Source: Gammaproteobacteria bacterium
GTDB taxonomy: Bacteria > Pseudomonadota > Gammaproteobacteria > Steroidobacterales > Steroidobacteraceae
Direction of reading: 5' to 3'
Assembly: GCA_004297335.1 (NCBI GenBank)
Contig: SCUD01000060.1
Location: 1-38,044, forward strand
DNA length: 38,044 nucleotides
A program made the position numbers and the translations under genes. The notes below the pieces were generated by a model, which saw nothing but the letters and a program-made list of their open reading frames with translations, had not been told where the DNA came from and did not search any database. Shown here in pieces: positions 17,856-26,064 of this stretch; the stretch's first letter is position 1; the number at the start of each line of letters is the position of its first letter.

Positions 17856-19642
17856 ACGATTTCACGGTCCGGTTCGCCACCGTCAACGGCTCCGGGTCGG
17901 CAAGCGCCAATACGCTGATCCTGAAGGCCATCTTCCGGATGGGCGTGCCGGTCGTCGGCAAGAATTTCTTCCCATCGAACATCCAGGGGCTGCCGGCCTG
18001 GTACGAGATCCGCGTGACGCGCGAGGGCTGGCGGGCGCGCGGACCACGCATCGACCTCGTGGTCGCGATGAACGCCGAGACCTATGTGCGCGATCTGGCC
18101 GACGTCGCGCCGGGGGGCTGGCTGGTCCATGACTCGACCTGGCCGCGCAGCGTGCTGCTCATGCGCGACGACGTACGGATCCTCGGCGTGCCGCTCGCGG
18201 CGCTGTGCAACGAGCACTTCCAGGGCGCGCGCACGCGTACATTGATGAAGAACGTGATGTACGCGGGCGTGCTGGCCGCGCTGATCGACCTGGATCTCGA
18301 GGTCATCCGCGGCCTGCTTGGCGAGTCCTTCGCGAAGAAGCCACGACTGCTCGAGGCCAATGTGAAGGCGGTCGAGATTGGCTATCAGTGGGCGCGCGAG
18401 CACTTCGATTGTCCGCTGCCGCTGCGGGTCGAGCGGATGGACGCCAACGCCGGAGGAATCCTGATCGACGGCAACACGGCCGCGGCGCTCGGCTGCCTGT
18501 ACGCGGGGGCGACGGTCGGCGCCTGGTATCCGATCACGCCCTCGACCTCGCTGATGGACGCGTTCCGCGGCTTGTGCGCGCGTCACCGGGTCGATCCGGT
18601 GACCGGCCGGCGTGACTACGTGATCCTGCAGGCCGAGGACGAGCTGGCGGCCATCGGCATCGTGATCGGTGCCGCATGGAACGGTGCGCGCGCGTTCACG
18701 CCGACCAGCGGCCCGGGCATCTCGCTGATGCAGGAGTTCCTCGGTCTTGCCTACTACGCCGAGGTGCCGGCCGTGATCTTCGACGTGCAGCGCGTCGGTC
18801 CCTCGACCGGCATGCCGACGCGCACCCAGCAGTGCGACCTGCTGGCCTGCGCCTATGCTTCGCATGGCGACACGCGCCATGTGCTGCTGTTCCCGGATTC
18901 GCCCGGCGAGTGCTTCGAGATGGCGGTGCAGGCCTTCGACCTGGCCGAGCGGCTGCAGACGCCGGTCTTCGTGCTGTCCGACATCGACATCGGCATGAAC
19001 GACTGGATGACGCCGGAGTTGCGCTGGGACGATGGCTACCGGCCCGACCGCGGCAAGCTGCTCTCGGCCGAACAGATCGCCGGGCTGACGAAGTTCCAGC
19101 GTTACCTGGATCCGGATGGCGACGGTATCCCGTACCGCACGCTGCCGGGCGTCAGCCCGAAGGCCGCGTATTTCACCCGCGGCTCCGGCCACAACCGCTT
19201 CGGCGCCTACACCGAGGATTCCGCCGAGTACCAGGACGTAATGGACCGCCTGGCCCGCAAGTTCCGCACCGCCGCGGCGCTGGTGCCGCCGGCGCTCGCC
19301 GACGGCCATGGCGCGCGGCTCGGCATCGTCAGCCTCGGTTCCTGCGATGCTCCGGTGCGCGAGGCGCTGGCCGAGCTGCGCGCCGGTGGCACTGCGATCG
19401 ACTATCTGCGGGTGCGCGCGTTTCCATTCGGGGCGGAGGTCGAGGAATTCCTGGCCGCGCACCCCGCGCTGTTCGTCGTCGAGCAGAACCGCGATGCGCA
19501 GCTGCGGGCCCTGCTCACGCTCGAAACCGCGGTGGACAAGCGCCGGCTGCGCTCGATCCTGCACTATGACGGCCTGCCGATGAGTGCACGCTGCGTCGTC
19601 GACGGGATCCGGGCGGTGCTGGCGGAAGGAGTCAGGACATGA
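17822..19642 (+). CDS. korA: 2-oxoacid:acceptor oxidoreductase, fused gamma/alpha subunit
   Basis: A 606-aa subunit combining the gamma domain (residues about 10-195, with FATVNGSGSASANTLILKA and VVGKNFFPSNIQGLP) and the alpha domain (from about 210, with DGNTAAALGCLYAGATVG, then WYPITPSTSLMDAF). This layout is that of 2-oxoglutarate:ferredoxin oxidoreductase KorA. A mid-protein segment TSGPGISLMQEFLGLAYYAE and IFDVQRVGPSTGMPTRTQQ is the conserved pyrimidine-side region. Role: with KorB, reversible oxidative decarboxylation of a 2-oxoacid to acyl-CoA. Substrate specificity (2-oxoglutarate or another 2-oxoacid) cannot be read from sequence. The start at 17822 overlaps the upstream gene by 34 bases; the gene overlaps korB by 4 bases. 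Confidence 0.9.
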   Translation: MPERTAAPARVNDFTVRFATVNGSGSASANTLILKAIFRMGVPVVGKNFFPSNIQGLPAWYEIRVTREGWRARGPRIDLVVAMNAETYVRDLADVAPGGWLVHDSTWPRSVLLMRDDVRILGVPLAALCNEHFQGARTRTLMKNVMYAGVLAALIDLDLEVIRGLLGESFAKKPRLLEANVKAVEIGYQWAREHFDCPLPLRVERMDANAGGILIDGNTAAALGCLYAGATVGAWYPITPSTSLMDAFRGLCARHRVDPVTGRRDYVILQAEDELAAIGIVIGAAWNGARAFTPTSGPGISLMQEFLGLAYYAEVPAVIFDVQRVGPSTGMPTRTQQCDLLACAYASHGDTRHVLLFPDSPGECFEMAVQAFDLAERLQTPVFVLSDIDIGMNDWMTPELRWDDGYRPDRGKLLSAEQIAGLTKFQRYLDPDGDGIPYRTLPGVSPKAAYFTRGSGHNRFGAYTEDSAEYQDVMDRLARKFRTAAALVPPALADGHGARLGIVSLGSCDAPVREALAELRAGGTAIDYLRVRAFPFGAEVEEFLAAHPALFVVEQNRDAQLRALLTLETAVDKRRLRSILHYDGLPMSARCVVDGIRAVLAEGVRT

Positions 19643-20694
19643 GCTTCATGCCCAAACCGAAGGTCGCCAATCCCGGCCTGCCGGTCAACGCGCTCGGGCT
19701 CAACCGCCGTGATTACGAGGGTGGCATGTCCACGCTCTGCGCCGGCTGCGGCCACGATTCGGTCACCGCCGCGATCGTGCAGGCCTGCTACGAGCTCGCG
19801 CTGCCGCCGCAGAGCGTCGCCAAGTTCTCGGGCATCGGCTGCTCCTCGAAGACGACTGCCTACTTCGTCGCCGGTGCGCATGGATTCAACGCGGTGCACG
19901 GCCGCATGCCGTCGATCGCGGCCGGTGCGCACGCGGCGAACCGGCACCTGCACTGCATCGGCGTCTCGGGCGATGGCGATTCGCTGTCGATCGGCCTCGG
20001 CCAGTTCGCGCACGCGATCCGCCGCAATCCCGACATGCTCTACCTGATCGAGAACAACGGCGTCTACGGCCTGACCAAGGGCCAGTTTTCCGCCTCGGCG
20101 GACGTCGGCAGCCGTTCACGCAAGGGCGACGTCAACGAGCAGCGGCCGATCGATCCGGTGCTGCTGGCGCTCGCGCTCGGCGCGCCGTTCGTCGCCCGCA
20201 GCTTTTCCGGCGACAAGGAGCAGCTGGTGCCGCTGATCAAGGCCGGCCTCGCCTGCGGCGGCTTCGCCCTGATCGACGTGCTGTCGCCCTGCGTGACCTT
20301 CAACGACCACGAGGGTTCGACCAAGAGCTACGCCTACGTGCGCGAGCATCGCGAGGCGCCGGTCGCCGTGGACTACGTCGCCCCGCGCCGCGAGATCGAA
20401 GTGCGCTATGCGCCCGGCGAGGTACTGCCGGTCACGCTGCACGATGGCAGCAACGTGCTGCTGCGCAAGCTCGACCCGGACTATGACCCGACCGATCGCG
20501 CGCGGGCCGCGGCCTTCGTGCAGGAACGCGCGCTCGCCAACGAGTACGTGACGGGCCTGATCTACATGGAGCCGGAGCGCCGCGACTTCCACACGCGGCA
20601 CCGGACCGCGGAAGAGGCCCTGAACGCGTTGCCGTTCGAGCGCCTGTGCCCGGGGGCAGGCAGGCTGGCAGAGATCCAGCGCGGATTCCGTTAG
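19639..20694 (+). CDS. korB: 2-oxoacid:acceptor oxidoreductase, beta (TPP-binding) subunit
   Basis: A 351-aa thiamine-diphosphate subunit. The CAGCGH motif (C34, C37), GIGCSSKT, and a later Cys in VLSPCVTF give the four cysteines for one 4Fe-4S cluster. The TPP/Mg motif is GDGDSLSIGLGQFAHAIRRN, followed by LIENNGVYGLTKGQ, both standard for this family. It starts with ATG inside the ATGA overlap with korA, so translation is coupled. Together with the two upstream genes it forms one unit. It ends overlapping the convergent lipid kinase gene by 4 bases. It is cytoplasmic and probably oxygen-sensitive in related enzymes, though some aerobes carry stable versions. Confidence 0.93.
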   Translation: MSFMPKPKVANPGLPVNALGLNRRDYEGGMSTLCAGCGHDSVTAAIVQACYELALPPQSVAKFSGIGCSSKTTAYFVAGAHGFNAVHGRMPSIAAGAHAANRHLHCIGVSGDGDSLSIGLGQFAHAIRRNPDMLYLIENNGVYGLTKGQFSASADVGSRSRKGDVNEQRPIDPVLLALALGAPFVARSFSGDKEQLVPLIKAGLACGGFALIDVLSPCVTFNDHEGSTKSYAYVREHREAPVAVDYVAPRREIEVRYAPGEVLPVTLHDGSNVLLRKLDPDYDPTDRARAAAFVQERALANEYVTGLIYMEPERRDFHTRHRTAEEALNALPFERLCPGAGRLAEIQRGFR

Positions 20695-21617
20695 CGACAG
20701 TCGAGCGCCGTCAGCGCTCCAGGCAGGAGCGCCAGCTCCAGCGGCGTGGTACCGATCAGCTGGCCATCGGCCTGCACTTCGCAGTGTGGGTCGGAGGCGA
20801 TGGTGGCATTGCGGAATTGCAGCCGGTGTACGGCGGGATCCGCGGCCAGCCGTCCGTCGAACAGCCTCGGCAGTCGGCCGAGGACGCGCCACAGCGGCAG
20901 CGCATCGACGGCGACGAGATCGAGGAGTCCGTCGTCCGGCAGGGCACCCGCCGCGAGCCGCAGACCGCCGCCGCAATCAGGTCCGATCGCCACGAGCGTC
21001 ATGAAGAACCGTCCGCTCCGGGCTCCACGGTCGGTCGAGATCCGGAACCCGGGCGCCCGGAAGCCGGGCAGCGTCAGCGCGAGGCCGCCCAGGTAGGCGA
21101 GTGCGCGCGGGCCGCGCCGCGGCGTGCGCCGCAGCACGGCGGCATCGAGTCCCGCGCCGGCGACATTGTGGAACACGCAGCTCTGCCCGGCATCGTTTGC
21201 CGGGGTCCGGCAGGTGGCGAGGCCGAGATCCACGCGCCGGCAGCGACCTGCGGCCAGCGCGGCGGCGAGCCGCCCCGGTGAGGCGGGGAAGCCCATCGTG
21301 TGCGCCCAGTCGTTGCCGCTGCCACCGGGTGCCGCCGCAACGACGAGCTGCTCCAACGGGGCAGTGTGCTGCGCATACAGGCCGTTGACGACCTCGTGCA
21401 GCGTGCCATCCCCGCCGACGACCAGCAGGCGCCGCTCGCCGGTGGCGACCGCATCCGCAGCGAGCTGCCGCGCATGGCCCGGCGCGGTGGTGAGCGCGGC
21501 CGTGAACGGAATGCCGTAGCGCTCGAGCGCTGCACGCAGTGCCGGCCAGCGCCGCCGCGCCCGGCCGCCACCGGCGGCCGGATTGACGATCACGAACCAG
21601 GGCAGGGCGGCGCGCAT
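20691..21617 (-). CDS. Diacylglycerol/sphingosine kinase family lipid kinase (YegS-like)
   Basis: A 308-aa member of the DAGK catalytic family. FVIVNPAAGGGRARRRW (about 8-24) is the first conserved block, VVGGDGTLHEVVNGL (about 66-80) the nucleotide-binding GGDGT motif, and AAPGGSGNDWAHTMG the second ATP-site motif. VFHNVAGAGLDAAVLRR and LPDDGLLDLV near the C-terminal half fit as well. Such enzymes phosphorylate diacylglycerol or related lipids in the inner-membrane leaflet; the substrate is unknown. I use the ATG at 21617; ATGs at 21629 and 21626 are close alternatives and no Shine-Dalgarno sequence decides. It is minus strand, following the ureohydrolase gene by about 60 bases, and converges with korB. 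Confidence 0.88.
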   Translation of the reverse strand: MRAALPWFVIVNPAAGGGRARRRWPALRAALERYGIPFTAALTTAPGHARQLAADAVATGERRLLVVGGDGTLHEVVNGLYAQHTAPLEQLVVAAAPGGSGNDWAHTMGFPASPGRLAAALAAGRCRRVDLGLATCRTPANDAGQSCVFHNVAGAGLDAAVLRRTPRRGPRALAYLGGLALTLPGFRAPGFRISTDRGARSGRFFMTLVAIGPDCGGGLRLAAGALPDDGLLDLVAVDALPLWRVLGRLPRLFDGRLAADPAVHRLQFRNATIASDPHCEVQADGQLIGTTPLELALLPGALTALDCR

Positions 21618-21679
21618 GGGCGCCATCATGCGGGACCAGGGACCGGCGAGGAAACCTCGATCTGCCCCGAGGAGGTCGT

Positions 21680-22648
21680 CTACGGTCCCCGTCTGGCGGC
21701 GACCGACTCGGCGACGATGCACGCCAGCTCGAACATCATCGTCGCGCCGACATAGGCGGTATTCCCCAGCGGATCAAGTGGTGGGGCCACCTCGACGACG
21801 TCGGCGCCAATCAGGTTCAGGCCGCGAAGGCGCCGGAGCATCAGTTGCGCCTCGATCGTCGTCATGCCCCCCGGCTCAGGCGTGCCGGTGCCGGGGGCAT
21901 ACACCGGATCCAGGCCGTCGACGTCGAAGCTGATGTAAGTCGGCCCGTCGCCGACGATGGCTCGTGCCTCGTCGATGACCGCCTTGTACCCGCGCTCGTA
22001 GAGCTCCTCCATGTAGACGACGCGCATGCCGCTGTCATGGCTAAATTTCCACAGGTCGTTGTCGGTGATCGTGCCGCGAATGCCGATCTGGACGGTGCGC
22101 CTGGGGTCGAGCAGGCCCTCCTGGACGGCATGCAGGAACGGCGCACCGTGGTGGAACTTCGAGCCCGCGAACGGGCCGCAGGTATCGCAGTGCGCGTCGA
22201 AGTGGATCATCCCGACCGGCCGCTCGCGGGCGATCGCCCGGAAGATCGGCAGCGTGATGGAATGGTCGCCTCCGGCGGCGATGGGGACCACGCCAGCGCG
22301 GTGAATGCGCTCGAAAGCCGCCTGGATGTCCCGATGGGCATCCTCCAGGTTGAAGAGATTGTCGAGCGGCGTATCCCCGACATCGGCGATGTGGCAGAGC
22401 GTCATCGGGTCGAGCTTCAGCGACTGATGAACCCCGCGGATCATGAACGACTGGTTGCGGATCTCCCGCGGCCCGTGCCGGGCGCCTCCGCGGACGGTGA
22501 CCCCGCCATCGAAGGGCACGCCGACGAGTCCGAGCTCGACGGTCTCCAGGTCGGCAGTGACCGGTGCGTTGAGCAGCGACGCGAAGCTGCTGGACGCGGC
22601 GGGCGGCCGGTACACGGCCGGCGGGACCTCGTCGGGATGGATTGGCAT
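21680..22648 (-). CDS. Agmatinase-family ureohydrolase
   Basis: A 322-aa arginase/agmatinase-type enzyme that hydrolyses a guanidino compound to urea and an amine. Metal-binding motifs of the two-manganese centre are AAGGDHSITLP, HFDAHCDT and SFDVDGLDPVYAPG. VRGGARHGPREIR near residue 55, FHHGAPFLHAVQEGLLDPRR and VQIGIRG resemble guanidinobutyrase/guanidinopropionase (GbuA/GpuA) more than classic SpeB. The exact substrate is not certain. The ATG at 22648 (MPIHPDEVPPAV) is preferred over an in-frame ATG at 22741 that would overlap the receptor's operator region. It is divergent from the TonB-dependent receptor, and the inverted repeat at 22713-22740 lies between them, so it may share its control. 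Confidence 0.9.
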   Translation of the reverse strand: MPIHPDEVPPAVYRPPAASSSFASLLNAPVTADLETVELGLVGVPFDGGVTVRGGARHGPREIRNQSFMIRGVHQSLKLDPMTLCHIADVGDTPLDNLFNLEDAHRDIQAAFERIHRAGVVPIAAGGDHSITLPIFRAIARERPVGMIHFDAHCDTCGPFAGSKFHHGAPFLHAVQEGLLDPRRTVQIGIRGTITDNDLWKFSHDSGMRVVYMEELYERGYKAVIDEARAIVGDGPTYISFDVDGLDPVYAPGTGTPEPGGMTTIEAQLMLRRLRGLNLIGADVVEVAPPLDPLGNTAYVGATMMFELACIVAESVAARRGP

Positions 22649-22714
22649 GCAGCGCGCTCCTGGGTCGACCCGGGCGGAACCGGTGTTTGACAATGCCGGC
22701 CGCCGGGCAGATAC

Positions 22715-22740
22715 TGGACTGGAGTCCAGTTTACAGTCCA
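22715..22740. promoter_or_regulatory. Predicted TetR operator, site A (before the TonB-dependent receptor)
   Basis: TGGACTG (22715-22721) and CAGTCCA (22734-22740) are perfect inverted arms with a 12-base spacer. Overlapping it, ACTGGACT-GG-AGTCCAGT (22713-22730) is another perfect inverted repeat with 8-base arms. Site B at 25976-26001 has the same architecture and 19 of 26 matching bases, including all of CAGTCCA and the adjacent AGT-TA. The nearest candidate binder is the TetR protein at 25250-25912. The site is divergently placed between the ureohydrolase (start 22648) and the receptor (start 22809). Confidence 0.6.
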
Positions 22741-22808
22741 ATACGCCTGAACAGCAAGCAGTGACACCGGGGTCGCTGGCGATCGATGGCGCATGCAGGG
22801 GGAGCGAT

Positions 22809-25214
22809 ATGCGAAATCAAGTGCCGATGGCAACGCGCTGGCTGTCTCTCGGTGCCGCGTGTCTCGTGTCGGTCCTGCCGGCCCCGTTGCTGGCGCAGGC
22901 CGGTTCCGCGGGCGTACTCGAGGACATCATCGTCACGGCCCAGAAGCGGGAGCAGGCGGCCCAGGATGTGCCGATTGCGCTGTCCACGCTGACGGGCGAG
23001 GAGCTCGGAGGGCGCCGCATCAGCTCGGCGAAGGACATCGCTGCAGCGGTACCGAACCTGACCTGGGCCGCCGGGGATTCCTCGAACGTGGCGAACATCT
23101 ACATCCGGGGCGTCGGGGATTCGTCGTTCCACACGAACCAGGTCGGTGCGGTCGGCATGTACAGCGACGAGATCTCCCTGAATTCCCCGCTGCTCTGGAA
23201 CTTTGGCATGTTCGACCTGGCGCGCGTCGAGGTACTGCGGGGGCCGCAGAACACGCTGTTCGGCCGCAATACCACCGGTGGCGCAATCCAGTTTGTCAGC
23301 AGGATCCCGGTGATCGGCCGTGAACCGGGTGGCTACCTGGCTGTCAACGTCGGCAACCACGATCGTCTCGATGGGGAGGGTGCGTTCGAGATCCCGGTGG
23401 GCGAGACAATGGCCGCCCGGGTGGCAGTTGCCCGTTTTGGCCAGGGCGACTACCTCGACAACCTGAACCTGCAGCGGAAGGAAGGCGGCGTCGAGCGGAC
23501 CGCCGGGCGGGCGCAGCTTCTGTGGCAGCCGGGGGAAGTCTTCACGGCGCTCGCCAACGTTCACGCCGGCCGTCTTCGCGGCAGCGCGACACGCTACAAG
23601 CAGATCGGCCTCAGCGACCCGGCTGATCCGGGTTTCTCGGATTGTCCGCAGCTCTCCAGCGACACCAATCCCGGCAATGGCTGCTCGGACCAGACGGGAT
23701 TCGTCGACAGCCGGGATTTCACCCAGGTATCGGCGAATTCCCTCGACCTCTTCGAGATCGACACACACGGTGCGCTGCTGCGGCTCGACTGGCAGCTGCC
23801 GGCCTTCACCGTGACGTCCCTGACCGGGTTCGAACACGCGGACTCGAGGCGGGCGGAAGACAGTGACGCGGGGCCGAGCTACATCTTCAATTTCGCACAG
23901 TCCACGGATACCGACCAGCTGTCGCAGGAGTTGCGGTTCGCATCGACCGCGGCCGGCCCGTTGCGCTGGATCGCCGGACTCTACTGGTTCGAAGAGGACC
24001 TCGACAACACGACCGTGGCGCGGCGCGGACATCCGATCCTGACCGATGCCACCATACCCGGCCTGCCGGTTCCCGAAGCGGGCGTGCTGAGCTTCATGCC
24101 GTTCACGATGCTGGACCAGAAGGACGAGGTCTGGTCGGTGTACGGCCGCGTCGAGTACGACCTGAGCGACGCCTTCAGTGTGACGGCGGGCCTTCGGTAC
24201 ACCTCCGAGCGCAAGAGTGGCCGGCTGGTTGCGGGCGCCGTTCCTGACCTTGCGCCGCTGTTCGGACCGGATGAATTCATCGGTGCCCTGCAGATCGGCC
24301 AGCTGCTCGTCGGCGGGACCGAAGTCGGGCCGGGCCCGCTGCCACCGCAGTGCCCGCCGCCGTTTCCGCTCAACGCGTGCTACCAGCGCCTGTCGTTCGG
24401 CACCACCTCGGACGAGGTCGGCGGCAACCTGTCCTTCAACTACCGGGTTTCGGACGAGGTGCTGGCGTATGCCAGCCTGGCACGTGGCTTCAAGGCTGGC
24501 GGTGTGAGCGCAGCCGCCCTCGATGCCATCGTCGGCAACGGTGGCTCGTTCGTGGAGCCGGAGACCCTGTGGACCTACGAGCTCGGCATCAAGAGCGAAA
24601 TGATGGATCGCCGGGTGCGCCTCAATGCGGCCGCCTTCTACAACAAGTGGACCGAGCAGCAGCTGTTCCTCGTGATTCCGACGCCCCTGGGAGCCAATCC
24701 AGTCCTGACCAACGTCCCGAAGACCAGGTCGTACGGGGTCGAGGTCGACCTGACGGCACTGCCGGCGCCGGGGTGGACGGTCGCAGTGGGCGGCGGAGTC
24801 CTGCGCAGCGAGGCCACGGACATCGGCGACATACTCGGTGCGGTCAAGGGCAGCCGCTTGCCCGGAGCACCGGAAGTCAACATGAACGCCCTGGTCCGCA
24901 AGGAGTGGGACGTGGGCAGTGGCTCCTTCGGTGTGCAGGGCGCTGCGCGCTACTCGGGTTCCACACACTGGGATCTTGCCGATTCGCCCGTCGCCACCGA
25001 GCCGGGATACTGGCTGCTGGACGCGAGCGTCGATTACCGATTCGGACCGGAGCAGCGCTACCAGTTGTCGGTCTGGGGCAAGAACCTGGGGGCGACCGAG
25101 TATTGCTTCTTCCGCAGCAGCCAGGCCGGACTGGGCTTCGGCGATGTCGAGATCTGCGCCCCGAATGAGGGGACTCGCTTCTTCGGTGTGAGCCTGCGGG
25201 CGAACTTCGAGTAA
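22809..25214 (+). CDS. TonB-dependent outer-membrane receptor
   Basis: An 801-aa outer-membrane receptor. The ATG at 22809 is preceded by AGGGGGAG (22797-22804), a strong ribosome-binding site, and gives a signal peptide (MRNQVPMATRWLSLGAACLVSVLPAPLLAQA, in two parts: basic start then hydrophobic core). The TonB box region is EDIIVTAQKR, followed by a plug domain with VPIALSTLTGEEL, IRGVGDSSFHTNQVGAVGMY and VEVLRGPQNTLFGRNTTGG. A 22-strand barrel should follow, ending in FFGVSLRANFE. The plug subtype resembles the large receptor families of sphingomonads and marine gammaproteobacteria that import lipophilic or complex organic molecules, not classic siderophore receptors; the ligand is unknown. 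A long in-frame extension upstream has no signal sequence and is rejected. Confidence 0.93.
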   Translation: MRNQVPMATRWLSLGAACLVSVLPAPLLAQAGSAGVLEDIIVTAQKREQAAQDVPIALSTLTGEELGGRRISSAKDIAAAVPNLTWAAGDSSNVANIYIRGVGDSSFHTNQVGAVGMYSDEISLNSPLLWNFGMFDLARVEVLRGPQNTLFGRNTTGGAIQFVSRIPVIGREPGGYLAVNVGNHDRLDGEGAFEIPVGETMAARVAVARFGQGDYLDNLNLQRKEGGVERTAGRAQLLWQPGEVFTALANVHAGRLRGSATRYKQIGLSDPADPGFSDCPQLSSDTNPGNGCSDQTGFVDSRDFTQVSANSLDLFEIDTHGALLRLDWQLPAFTVTSLTGFEHADSRRAEDSDAGPSYIFNFAQSTDTDQLSQELRFASTAAGPLRWIAGLYWFEEDLDNTTVARRGHPILTDATIPGLPVPEAGVLSFMPFTMLDQKDEVWSVYGRVEYDLSDAFSVTAGLRYTSERKSGRLVAGAVPDLAPLFGPDEFIGALQIGQLLVGGTEVGPGPLPPQCPPPFPLNACYQRLSFGTTSDEVGGNLSFNYRVSDEVLAYASLARGFKAGGVSAAALDAIVGNGGSFVEPETLWTYELGIKSEMMDRRVRLNAAAFYNKWTEQQLFLVIPTPLGANPVLTNVPKTRSYGVEVDLTALPAPGWTVAVGGGVLRSEATDIGDILGAVKGSRLPGAPEVNMNALVRKEWDVGSGSFGVQGAARYSGSTHWDLADSPVATEPGYWLLDASVDYRFGPEQRYQLSVWGKNLGATEYCFFRSSQAGLGFGDVEICAPNEGTRFFGVSLRANFE

Positions 25215-25249
25215 CGGTCGTGACGACGAGGCTGCGTATCGGGCGGTGC

Positions 25250-25912
25250 CTACGGGTTGGCCGCCCCGCTGCCGGATGCCACGGCGCGGCGGCGCGGCAG
25301 CTTCGCGGGAATGTAGAGCCCGAGATAGGCGTTGGCGGCACGCGTGGCTTCCTGCATCATGCCCTTGGTGATGCGCCCATGGTCCACGAACGACAGGCAG
25401 AACATCAGGGCCGCGATCTCGACGGCGCGGAAGAAGACGCCAGACTGGTCGGCGACTGCCGGCAGCTCGAAATGGGAGTCAATCTGCTGCGCGAAGATCC
25501 CGCCGAGTGCCACATCGCACTTGAGGACGCCAAGCCTGAGATCCGGCGAGGCCGCCGGGTCCACGAGCAACTGCTGCGCTGCCGGATCGGCGGCGAAGTG
25601 CCGTACGCCACGCTCGATCAGGCGGGCGACGACCTCCGACCAGGATGCAAAAGGTCCGACCAGCGGAGCGGCGAGCGCCACCTGCACCTCCCGGTGCAGG
25701 ATCAGCAGCAGGTGGCCGTAGAGATCCTCGATGTCGGTGAAATAGTGATAAGCGGAGCTCTTGGGAACTTCGGCTTCGGCCGCCACGTCGCTGAGCGTCA
25801 GCTCGGTCAGTCGCCGCGTATGCAGCAGCTCCCGTGCCGTGTTGATCAGGCGGCTGCGCTGCACGGCAGCGCTGGAGCGCGGTGCGCTCCTACGCTTGCG
25901 CAGCAGGGGCAT
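25250..25912 (-). CDS. TetR/AcrR family transcriptional regulator
   Basis: A 220-aa regulator. The N-terminal helix-turn-helix domain spans about 18-66, with LINTARELLHTRRLTELTL and then SDVAAEAEVPKSSAYHYFTD, the canonical TetR recognition region. The remainder is helical and would form the ligand-binding and dimerisation domain, with FVDHGRITKGMMQEATRAAN near the end. It is convergent with the TonB-dependent receptor gene (36 bases apart) and divergent from the MFS gene. Two related inverted repeats lie at 25976-26001, in its own divergent intergenic region, and at 22715-22740. I infer it represses the receptor, the MFS-hydrolase pair, and itself until a ligand binds. The start ATG at 25912 keeps the whole HTH. 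Confidence 0.9.
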   Translation of the reverse strand: MPLLRKRRSAPRSSAAVQRSRLINTARELLHTRRLTELTLSDVAAEAEVPKSSAYHYFTDIEDLYGHLLLILHREVQVALAAPLVGPFASWSEVVARLIERGVRHFAADPAAQQLLVDPAASPDLRLGVLKCDVALGGIFAQQIDSHFELPAVADQSGVFFRAVEIAALMFCLSFVDHGRITKGMMQEATRAANAYLGLYIPAKLPRRRAVASGSGAANP

Positions 25913-25975
25913 GTACGGCAGTGGCCAGCGGCACCGCCAGAGCAGACGCTGACATGCTGTTCCGTCGGATGACTT

Positions 25976-26001
25976 TGGATCGAGGCTCAGTCTACAGTCC
26001 A
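25976..26001. promoter_or_regulatory. Predicted TetR operator, site B (between tetR and the MFS gene)
   Basis: TGGATCG (25976-25982) and CAGTCCA (25995-26001) with a 12-base spacer repeat the layout of site A, with the left arm matching site A at 5 of 7 positions. The stretch CAGTCTACAGTCCA (25988-26001) matches site A at 13 of 14 bases. An additional AGTCT/AGACT inverted pair overlaps the right end (25989-26005). GACTAT at 26002-26007 could be a -10 box for the MFS gene, which the bound regulator would cover. Confidence 0.6.
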
Positions 26002-26064
26002 GACTATGCCTGCTGCAAGCAGCTGCAGCGGAACGAACGAGCGCACCAGGACAAGGCAGAGCTC

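Noticed and set aside
17378-19564. 728-codon minus-strand open frame opposite korA
   Set aside because: Antisense shadow with no recognisable motif; korA on the plus strand is complete and overlaps its neighbours cleanly.
22443-22808. In-frame extension of the TonB-dependent receptor by 122 codons
   Set aside because: It would bury the signal peptide, overlaps the ureohydrolase gene and operator A, and the ATG at 22809 has a strong ribosome-binding site.
25874-25890. GGAGCGC-ggt-GCGCTCC hairpin as a regulatory repeat
   Set aside because: Short G+C-rich inverted repeat inside the tetR coding sequence; expected by chance at this composition.
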